From NCBI GenBank assembly GCA_026692885.1, contig JAPLNJ010001108.1, positions 1 through 10,167 of the forward strand: a stretch of 10,167 bases of DNA. Direction: 5' to 3'. Positions within the stretch are counted from its first letter, which is position 1. Every line of letters begins with the position of its first letter. This stretch comes from Planctomycetota bacterium (GTDB lineage Bacteria; Planctomycetota; Planctomycetia; Pirellulales; Pirellulaceae). The notes beneath the pieces are model-generated. The model ran no database searches. It was not told the DNA's origin and saw only the letters and a program-made list of their open reading frames with translations. Of this stretch, positions 5,513 to 10,167 are shown one piece after another. A program made the position numbers and the translations under genes.

Positions 5513-6762
5513 TCGAGCGTTGCATCCTCATCATGCTGGATGCCAAGCCGAACCGGCATAGCCTGAACGCGCTGCTCGGCGCGTTGGAGACGGACCGTAC
5601 GCTCGACAGGCTGGGACTCCGCTTGGCGGCGAACGAAGACCAACTCGGACACCACCTCGCGGAGTCACTCTCCGCTGGCCAGCGGCCGATCGTCGGCCTA
5701 TCGTTCACGACGCCGCAACTCGGACGCATGCGCGACATGCTGCGCCGGCTGACGGAACAATTTGGCGATGCCGCGCGGGTGCGTTGGGTGGCGGGCGGAC
5801 CGCACCCCACGGCCGATCCGGAAGGCACGTTGCGGCTCGGATTCGACGTCGTCGTCCGGGGTGAAGGTGAAGCTACCCTGCTCGACCTGTTGCACACGCT
5901 CGCCGCAAGGGACGACTTGGCCGAGGTGGACGAATTGGCCGCGCTGCCGGGCATCGCCTTCCGCCGCGGTACGGGCGACGTGCAGTTCACGGGGCGCCGC
6001 CCGCCGATCGACCTGGACGCGTTCCCGCCATTCCCGCTGTGGCGCCGCCGAGTGGTGGGTCCGATCGAGATCACTCGGGGCTGCCCGTTTGCCTGCGGCT
6101 ACTGTCAGACCTCGCATCTGCTGGGCACCCAACCGCGGCACCGCAGTATCGAGACGATTGCTCGGTATGCAGGTCTGATCCGGGAGCGGAACCTCCGCGA
6201 CGTCCGGGTGATCACGCCCAACGCCTTTTCCTACGGCTCGCCCGATGGCCGGACGTTGAACCTGCCTGCCCTGGAATCGCTGCTGGCGACGCTGCGTCAC
6301 ACGCTCGGAGCACACGGACGCTTGTTCTTCGGCACATTTCCGTCCGAGGTGCGTCCGGAGCACGTCGCTGACGCAACCCTGGAGCTGGTGAAACGCTACG
6401 CGAACAACGACAATCTGGTCATCGGCGCTCAATCCGGCAGCCAACGGATGCTGGAGCATTGCGGGCGAGGGCATCGAGTCGACGACATCTTCTCGGCCGT
6501 CTCCCGCACACTCGCCGCAGGGCTCAAGCCATTGGTCGATTTCATCTTCGGTCTGCCGGGGGAGACCCGCGAGGATCTGCAGAGCACAATCGACGTCATC
6601 CGGGAATTGGCCGCGATGGGTGCGCTGATTCACGCCCACACGTTCCTGCCTTTGCCGCAGACGCGGTTTGCCGACGAACCCGCCGGAAGAATTCACGGCC
6701 GCTTACGCCCAGTCCTGAAGGAGTTGATTCGCAACGGCACCCTGTTTGGCGTTTGGACGTAG
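5509..6762 (+). CDS. B12-binding-type radical SAM protein (MJ_1487-like)
   Basis: This 417-residue protein carries an N-terminal cobalamin-binding-type Rossmann domain (about 1-130) with GGPHPTADPE at 96-105 and FDVVVRGEGE at 112-121. The radical SAM domain follows, with the [4Fe-4S]-binding cysteines 192, 196 and 199 in TRGCPFACGYC. Later, FIFGLPGET at 346-353 is a typical radical SAM strand and loop. The first ATG after an in-frame stop at 5494-5496 is at 5509, so the start is well fixed. The N-terminal NRHSLNALLGAL and the overall plan remind me of the MJ_1487 family, whose reaction is unknown. Such enzymes cleave S-adenosylmethionine to make radicals and often use B12 for methylation or ring chemistry. 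The classic B12 motif DxHxxG is not evident, as in many members. It overlaps the upstream 20-codon frame by 4 nt. No obvious substrate-pathway genes are adjacent. Confidence 0.88.
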   Translation: MIERCILIMLDAKPNRHSLNALLGALETDRTLDRLGLRLAANEDQLGHHLAESLSAGQRPIVGLSFTTPQLGRMRDMLRRLTEQFGDAARVRWVAGGPHPTADPEGTLRLGFDVVVRGEGEATLLDLLHTLAARDDLAEVDELAALPGIAFRRGTGDVQFTGRRPPIDLDAFPPFPLWRRRVVGPIEITRGCPFACGYCQTSHLLGTQPRHRSIETIARYAGLIRERNLRDVRVITPNAFSYGSPDGRTLNLPALESLLATLRHTLGAHGRLFFGTFPSEVRPEHVADATLELVKRYANNDNLVIGAQSGSQRMLEHCGRGHRVDDIFSAVSRTLAAGLKPLVDFIFGLPGETREDLQSTIDVIRELAAMGALIHAHTFLPLPQTRFADEPAGRIHGRLRPVLKELIRNGTLFGVWT

Positions 6763-6768
6763 TTCCGG

Positions 6769-6849
6769 CTTGCTGTCAAACAGACCTACCACGGCCGCTA
6801 AGGCTTCCTCTGCTTCCGCTTCGGTAGCGGTTAGAACGAGGCAGCGTTT
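6769..6849 (-). pseudogene. C-terminal scrap of an HPr-like phosphocarrier gene
   Basis: On the minus strand one frame reads KRCLVLTATEAEAEEAL followed by AAVVGLFDSK. This matches the last beta-strand and final helix of HPr (PTS phosphocarrier) proteins, where a strand like VTISAEGEDE leads into a helix of about 15 residues. The phosphorylated His region and the rest of the protein are absent. The frame runs on to a TAA at 6703-6705 inside the radical SAM gene, so the natural HPr end is also lost. Upstream it runs into the UvsE-like fragment in a different frame. The identification is by pattern on about 27 residues and is tentative. Confidence 0.42.
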
Positions 6850-6866
6850 GCCTGATCCGTGTGCAG

Positions 6867-6968
6867 ATTATGATGCACGTCGTAGACCAAGGGGCTGCCG
6901 GTGGCTCGACAGATCGGCAACAGCTCGGCGGGCGTGAAGAGCTTGTCGTCGTTCTCGACAGTCAACCG
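6867..6968 (-). pseudogene. uvsE: Internal fragment of a UV-damage endonuclease (UvsE/UVDE) gene
   Basis: The minus-strand frame reads RLTVENDDKLFTPAELLPIC, then a short link and SPLVYDVHHN, before leaving the family. In Thermus UVDE the metal ligands Glu175, Asp200 and His203 lie in the equivalent ENDD and DxHH motifs. Here the Glu of ENDD and the Asp of DVHH are also exactly 25 residues apart, which makes the match firm. UvsE is an endonuclease that nicks DNA beside UV lesions and normally has about 300 residues. Only about 34 codons remain, with neither the N-terminal half nor the final metal ligands. The frame ends at a TAA at 6831-6833. It sits about 45 bp after the transporter stop and directly before the HPr-like scrap. 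Confidence 0.75.
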
Positions 6969-7012
6969 CCCTTGGGCCTGGCGTGGGCCGCGCAAAATTG
7001 GGGAGTCGGGCG

Positions 7013-8389
7013 TCAAACGGATGGTCCTGTTTTCGTTCCGCCCCCATCCGGGCTTGCCCCGGTGGAGCGAGGTTTCTGGACTACGCCACGGGTCCGCAAC
7101 CGCCTCACTTCTTCCGCTGTCTCCCGCTCGTCCAGCCCCGACCGGGGCTTTCGCAGTAGCCACGGCACCAGGAACCAACAGCCCGCGGTGAACCCGGCTC
7201 CGATCCCCACCAGCACGTTGAAGGCCAGCGTGCGGCTGCCCCACCAGTTGGTCCCCTGGTCGTAGAGCAACCCGCCCAGTCCGGTCGACAGCGCCAAGCC
7301 CAGATTCGACAGGGACATCAGCAGCGCGAAGATCGTTCCTGCCGTCTCGGGCGGGCAGACCTGGGCCGCCAGATCCAACTGAATCAGCGTCGCGGTCATA
7401 TAGACAAACCCCACGGCCACGCTCACCCCCATTGCCGACACGCGGCCGACCAGAGCCCAGTAGCCGATGGTGCTGAGAATGCCTAGCACAATCGAGAGGT
7501 GCACCAGGGTCCGCAGCGTCAACCGTCGGCAGTAGAAGCCATAGGCGATGCTGGCCACGACCGAAGCAACGGCCTGGATGGTCACGGTCTCGCCAAAGAA
7601 CTGCTCCCCCAGCTGCATTTCGTTCACCATGTGGTGTTGCAGGACGGCTGTCGAGAAGGGATTGAAGTTCCACAGGAACAAGAAAGCTCCCACCGCCAGG
7701 ACTCCCGGAGTGCGGGCGGCGCGCCACAGCGTACGAAGTGCGGTTCTGGCAGACGGAAGTCCGCTCGGGCAGGGCTTCTCGCGTACGACGAAGATGGACA
7801 GGAACAGCGCTGGAACCATCACGGCGGCGCAGATCAGAAAACCGAGATCTTGTCGGTGCGTCTCACTCAAGTACCCGCCCAACTGGCCGGTCACCGCCGT
7901 GGCCGCGTACATACAGGCCCACTGGATGGACTGCAGGCGACCGGTGATCCCCAGCGGCTGGCCTTTCTCGACCATCAGCGCATCAACCACCACGTCAGCG
8001 AACGCCACGCTGAAGGTCGGTACCAGCAGCAGGGCCAATAGCCAAAGCACAGCCCCCCGCTGCGGCGGTGCCGCGTACAGGACCACCAAACCGGACAGGG
8101 CAGCCGCGTTGACGAGGATCAAGTAGCTCTTTCGACGGCGCCGCCACAACGGCACAAAATCGGTGAGGATCCCGAACAAGGGCTTGATCGCCCAGGGCAG
8201 CGACAGCAGCATCGCGAAGATCCCGATCTCTGCCGCCGAACAGCCCCACGTATTCAACAACGACCGCACAGGCTGCGCAATCAGACCCTCAGTCGGCTCG
8301 CCGATGCCTTGGATCAAGTAGAGCGTACCAAACAAGAATCCCAGCCGCACCGTCTGACGACGTCGAGCGGTATCCAGAGTAGAAACCAT
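7013..8389 (-). CDS. MFS transporter, BT1 (folate/biopterin transporter)-like
   Basis: The protein has 458 residues and about 12 hydrophobic membrane segments. I chose the ATG at 8389 over the adjacent GTG at 8392 because GAGAGG then stands at a normal distance, 5 nt. The cytoplasmic loop after the second helix reads LFGILTDFVPLWRRRRK (about 71-87), which resembles the KPLxGxxSD...RR signature of the BT1 family. The MFS-like halves are joined by a loop near 210-225. It is an inner-membrane carrier, and the substrate is unknown: BT1 members carry folates and pterins, but many bacterial ones are uncharacterised. It starts 9 nt after the lipoprotein stop, so the two form an operon. The last 20 or so residues are rich in Gly, Pro, Ser and Thr and look like read-through into intergenic DNA. 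Confidence 0.85.
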   Translation of the reverse strand: MVSTLDTARRRQTVRLGFLFGTLYLIQGIGEPTEGLIAQPVRSLLNTWGCSAAEIGIFAMLLSLPWAIKPLFGILTDFVPLWRRRRKSYLILVNAAALSGLVVLYAAPPQRGAVLWLLALLLVPTFSVAFADVVVDALMVEKGQPLGITGRLQSIQWACMYAATAVTGQLGGYLSETHRQDLGFLICAAVMVPALFLSIFVVREKPCPSGLPSARTALRTLWRAARTPGVLAVGAFLFLWNFNPFSTAVLQHHMVNEMQLGEQFFGETVTIQAVASVVASIAYGFYCRRLTLRTLVHLSIVLGILSTIGYWALVGRVSAMGVSVAVGFVYMTATLIQLDLAAQVCPPETAGTIFALLMSLSNLGLALSTGLGGLLYDQGTNWWGSRTLAFNVLVGIGAGFTAGCWFLVPWLLRKPRSGLDERETAEEVRRLRTRGVVQKPRSTGASPDGGGTKTGPSV

Positions 8390-8398
8390 CACAGCCTC

Positions 8399-9652
8399 TC
8401 ACTGCAGGATGAAAGGCAGCGCGGGTGGTGGCGGCGGCGGGGCGGGCGGATCGCCGGCCTGCGGTCCCGGCTGCGGGTACTTGTCGGACGTCAGCGGCAG
8501 TGGCTCCATCAGGATCATGCCTCCGCTGAATGGGGACGGCACTTGATCCGAGGTGATCTGGGCCGGATCCATCAACAGCATGCCTAGTTGCGGCAACCCC
8601 GGGAATTGATCCGATGTCAGCGGCGGCTGGTTCGGTAGCAGCGGCGGCAGCCCCGGTGGGAACGGATAGGCATCGGGCGGAACCGGATGCGGAGCCGCTG
8701 ACGGCGGGCTGAGCTTGAGCGTCGCCGCGGCCGGCCTGCCCGAACTCTGGACGGCGTTTGGCAGGGCACTGGTGGGCGCATTGCCGACGGTGCCCGCACC
8801 GGCTCCGACAGCGTGGGAGGCCGGGGGTCCTGGGGACGGGGTTTCTGGGGACGGAGCATTGGAGACCTTCGGCAGCTTGCGCAATTGCCCCGGCAATGCA
8901 GGCTGTCGGGCGATGTCCGTCTGCTGTTCCTTATGAAGTTTTTGGAAGTCCATTTCTCCGTAGTACGACGCCATGCGTCCCTCGGGCACGTTGTCCTTGG
9001 AGTACGCCATCTGCGTCGATGTGCCCTTGCCGCGCATCCAGTTGTTGTCATAGATCGTGCCGTAGCGGATCGGGCCGGCCCCAAATACCCACGCTTCTTT
9101 GGCGCTGCTGGTCGCCACCGCGATTCCCGATTGCCACACGGGTTCGCGGGTCTGGCGATGGTAGGCGAACACGGCAATCTTGGCAGCGCCGCGAGAATCG
9201 GTCTTCTTAGCGAACGCGATCTCCGGGATCATGGGCAGCCGCGGTGTGGCGGGAATCAGACTCGCCGCTTCCGAAATCGACTGGTTTGCGGGAAACCCGT
9301 ACGTCACCTCATGGCTGTCGGTACCCAGCGCCCCCACGCGCGCTTCGACAATGTACTCCGCGTCTTCCAGCTTGTCCTGCAGCAGACATCCCGCCGCCAA
9401 CATCTGCTGCCGTAGCGAACTGATGACGTATTCGGCATTCACGAAGACGTAGCCTTTGATGGGCTGGACGTACTTGGTGTCGAAGTAGACTCTCTTGTTG
9501 GCCAGCGGGCTGTAGTCCATTGCCGAGACCGTGCGATCGACGGCGTCCGACATCAGAAGCTGGTCTGTGGCCAGTCGCGATTTCGTACTGCCGCAACCGG
9601 CCAGCGCGATCAGCAACGCCGAGCACCTGATGATCACGGTGACGTTTTTCAC
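8399..9652 (-). CDS. Outer-envelope lipoprotein with DUF6655-like domain and proline-rich repeat tail
   Basis: I chose the GTG at 9652: GAGGT (reverse complement of 9661-9665) is 8 nt upstream, and this start gives a compact signal peptide, KNVTVIIRCSALLIALAGC, with lipobox LAGC and the lipidated Cys at 20. In-frame starts further upstream would put a charged, Cys-rich stretch before the signal. Residues 21 to about 240 form a folded domain with DAVDRTVSAMDYSPL, RVYFDTKY, VISSLRQQMLAAGC and EARVGALGTDSHEVTYG, which I recall from the planctomycete DUF6655 family. From about 250 to 417 the chain is proline-rich and contains an exact 21-residue repeat: TSDQFP, TSDQVP and TSDKYP at 346, 367 and 388, with GMLLMDP and GMILMEP at 357 and 378. 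The function is unknown. It precedes the transporter in an operon, so an envelope role linked to transport is possible. Confidence 0.85.
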   Translation of the reverse strand: MKNVTVIIRCSALLIALAGCGSTKSRLATDQLLMSDAVDRTVSAMDYSPLANKRVYFDTKYVQPIKGYVFVNAEYVISSLRQQMLAAGCLLQDKLEDAEYIVEARVGALGTDSHEVTYGFPANQSISEAASLIPATPRLPMIPEIAFAKKTDSRGAAKIAVFAYHRQTREPVWQSGIAVATSSAKEAWVFGAGPIRYGTIYDNNWMRGKGTSTQMAYSKDNVPEGRMASYYGEMDFQKLHKEQQTDIARQPALPGQLRKLPKVSNAPSPETPSPGPPASHAVGAGAGTVGNAPTSALPNAVQSSGRPAAATLKLSPPSAAPHPVPPDAYPFPPGLPPLLPNQPPLTSDQFPGLPQLGMLLMDPAQITSDQVPSPFSGGMILMEPLPLTSDKYPQPGPQAGDPPAPPPPPPALPFILQ

Positions 9653-9697
9653 AAAAGCGGACCTCGGAGACCACCGACAACACATCCAAGACAAGAG

Positions 9698-9717
9698 AAT
9701 CAGGGGGCAGCCTGATT
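9698..9717 (-). promoter_or_regulatory. Hairpin in the lipoprotein mRNA leader
   Basis: AATCAGG (9698-9704) and CCTGATT (9711-9717) are perfect 7-bp complements around a 6-nt loop. The hairpin would fall within the first 25 nt or so of a transcript from the promoter at 9729-9756. It could protect the 5' end of the message or serve as an operator. There is no T run, so it is not a terminator on this strand. Confidence 0.4.
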
Positions 9718-9728
9718 GTGGGTCGCGG

Positions 9729-9756
9729 AGTATAGCGAATTATCGGCGCCGGCCAA
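9729..9756 (-). promoter_or_regulatory. Promoter of the lipoprotein-transporter operon
   Basis: On the minus strand TATACT (reverse complement of 9729-9734) is preceded, with a 16-bp spacer, by TTGGCC (reverse complement of 9751-9756). These match the sigma-70 consensus at 5 of 6 and 4 of 6 positions. The leader to the GTG at 9652 would be about 70 nt. Confidence 0.5.
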
Positions 9757-9792
9757 ATGCGGATTTCGGCCGATGCAAACGATCCTGATCGA

Positions 9793-9821
9793 TTGATAGC
9801 AACGCTGGCGACGCCTATACT
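9793..9821 (+). promoter_or_regulatory. Strong sigma-70-like promoter pointing right, without an intact gene
   Basis: TTGATA (9793-9798), a 17-bp spacer and TATACT (9816-9821) give the best promoter match in the window, 5 of 6 in both boxes. It is divergent from the lipoprotein promoter, with the two -35 boxes 36 bp apart. Downstream are a Shine-Dalgarno sequence and a GTG start, then only repeats. Confidence 0.5.
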
Positions 9822-9874
9822 TCGACGGTCTCACTTCGACCCCTGCCGCCTTGCGCGGCCGGTGAAGGAGTCTT

Positions 9875-9991
9875 GTGAGCGAGATCGCGAACGCAGCAAT
9901 ACCCCTCCCTTCCCCCGCCTGCCGCCGGAGGCGGCAGGCGGCAGGCGGCAGGCGGCAGGCGGGGGAAGGGAGGAAGGGAGGAAGGCGGTGA
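9875..9991 (+). pseudogene. Interrupted start of an unknown gene running into repeats
   Basis: GAAGGAG (9864-9870) lies 4 nt before a GTG that opens a 38-codon frame. The first codons read MSEIANAAIP and look ordinary. From about base 9902 the frame enters the inverted repeat and heptamer array, giving a low-complexity Arg/Gly-rich tail to a TGA at 9989-9991. With the promoter at 9793-9821 this looks like the surviving 5' end of a gene whose body was replaced by repeats. Another possibility is that transcription here yields a structured RNA. I cannot name the original gene. Confidence 0.3.
9904..9973. repeat. GGCGGCA heptamer array within a perfect 23-bp inverted repeat
   Basis: Four tandem GGCGGCA units occupy 9930-9957. 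The 23-bp arm at 9904-9926 is the exact reverse complement of 9951-9973, so the region can fold into a very stable GC-rich hairpin, and the array lets the stem slip by whole units. A purine-rich stretch of GGAAGGGA-type repeats follows to about 9987. The array is likely to vary in copy number between strains. Function is unknown; it could block or end transcription coming from the left. Confidence 0.85.
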
Positions 9992-10003
9992 ACGTCGGTC
10001 GCG

Positions 10004-10165
10004 GGCCTTGATCATAAGGTTGCGCAAAACGCTAGCTGGGTGGCTGGGGGCTGAGCCTAGGCGAAGCCCCAGCAACAGTGGACTGGGGCTTCGCTTAGGC
10101 TCAGCCGCCAGCCACCCGGACCGTGGCCAGCACGGACAGCAGTGCGCAACCTTACGATCAAGGCC
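10004..10165. repeat. 162-bp MITE-like near-palindrome
   Basis: The outer arms 10004-10026 and 10143-10165 are complementary at 22 of 23 positions, beginning GGCCTTGATC. Inside, 10038-10072 and 10083-10117 are complementary at 33 of 35 positions around a 10-nt loop. The right side carries 25 extra bases between its inner and outer arm, and the left 11. No coding capacity or transposase is present. This is the structure of a non-autonomous mobile element or a large palindromic intergenic repeat. The sequence GGGCTTCGCTTAGGCTCAGCC in it is one I recall from planctomycete genomes. Target-site duplications cannot be judged because the window ends 2 bp beyond the right arm. Confidence 0.8.
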
Positions 10166-10167
10166 AA

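Noticed and set aside
5698..6696. Minus-strand open frame of 332 codons
   Set aside because: Antisense shadow of the radical SAM gene.
6969..7727. Minus-strand frame continuing upstream of the UvsE fragment
   Set aside because: This part overlaps the transporter in another frame and has Gly/Arg/Asp-rich shadow composition. Only the downstream UvsE-like portion is real homology.
9904..9973. Possible CRISPR-like array
   Set aside because: The units are contiguous 7-mers without spacers; it is a simple tandem repeat in a palindrome.
9815..10075. Minus-strand open frame of 86 codons across the right-end repeats
   Set aside because: Its translation is low-complexity Pro/Arg from the heptamer array and palindrome; no start signal.

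Overview
The window is GC-rich DNA, most likely from a planctomycete (Planctomycetota, possibly Pirellulales). Three things suggest this: a Tat-exported Gfo/Idh/MocA oxidoreductase beside a sugar epimerase of the xylose-isomerase-like fold, a proline-rich lipoprotein that resembles the planctomycete DUF6655 family, and long palindromic intergenic repeats of a kind I associate with planctomycete genomes. The taxonomic call rests on memory, not on a search.

Layout. Bases 1-2413 (minus strand) hold a Gfo/Idh/MocA oxidoreductase cut by the window edge, with its own promoter, and a sugar phosphate isomerase/epimerase. A 131-bp nested inverted repeat lies between them. Bases 2466-3343 are a gene graveyard: the 3' end of a ceramidase-like gene fused to the first 32 codons of a DHDPS/KDG-aldolase-type gene, a scrap of a second galactonate-dehydratase-like gene, and the start of an aspartic protease gene fused to an unknown tail. 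Bases 3479-3898 (plus) encode an intact small clan AA (retropepsin-like) aspartic protease. Bases 4009-5187 (minus) encode an intact D-galactonate-dehydratase-type enolase-superfamily enzyme. Bases 5450-6762 (plus) encode a 20-residue basic peptide whose stop overlaps, as ATGA, the start of a B12-binding-type radical SAM protein. Bases 6769-6968 hold fragments of an HPr-like and a UvsE-like gene on the minus strand. Bases 7013-9652 (minus) are a probable two-gene operon: lipoprotein, then a BT1-like MFS transporter. Bases 9653-10167 are non-coding, with divergent promoters, a heptamer array inside an inverted repeat, and a 162-bp near-palindrome.

How the genes fit together. The dehydratase, the aldolase remnant, the epimerase and the oxidoreductase are the sort of enzymes used for sugar or sugar-acid breakdown. 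Galactonate dehydratase makes a 2-keto-3-deoxy sugar acid, and DHDPS-family aldolases commonly cleave such products. The surviving pieces suggest an older, larger catabolic cluster that lost parts by deletion. The radical SAM unit, the protease and the transporter pair have no visible functional link to that cluster.

The strongest items for follow-up are the SD-led 20-residue peptide coupled to the radical SAM gene, the several gene-fusion scars, the two palindromic elements, and an orphan plus-strand promoter plus start signal that runs into repeats. No CRISPR array, rRNA, tRNA or recognisable transposase was seen.
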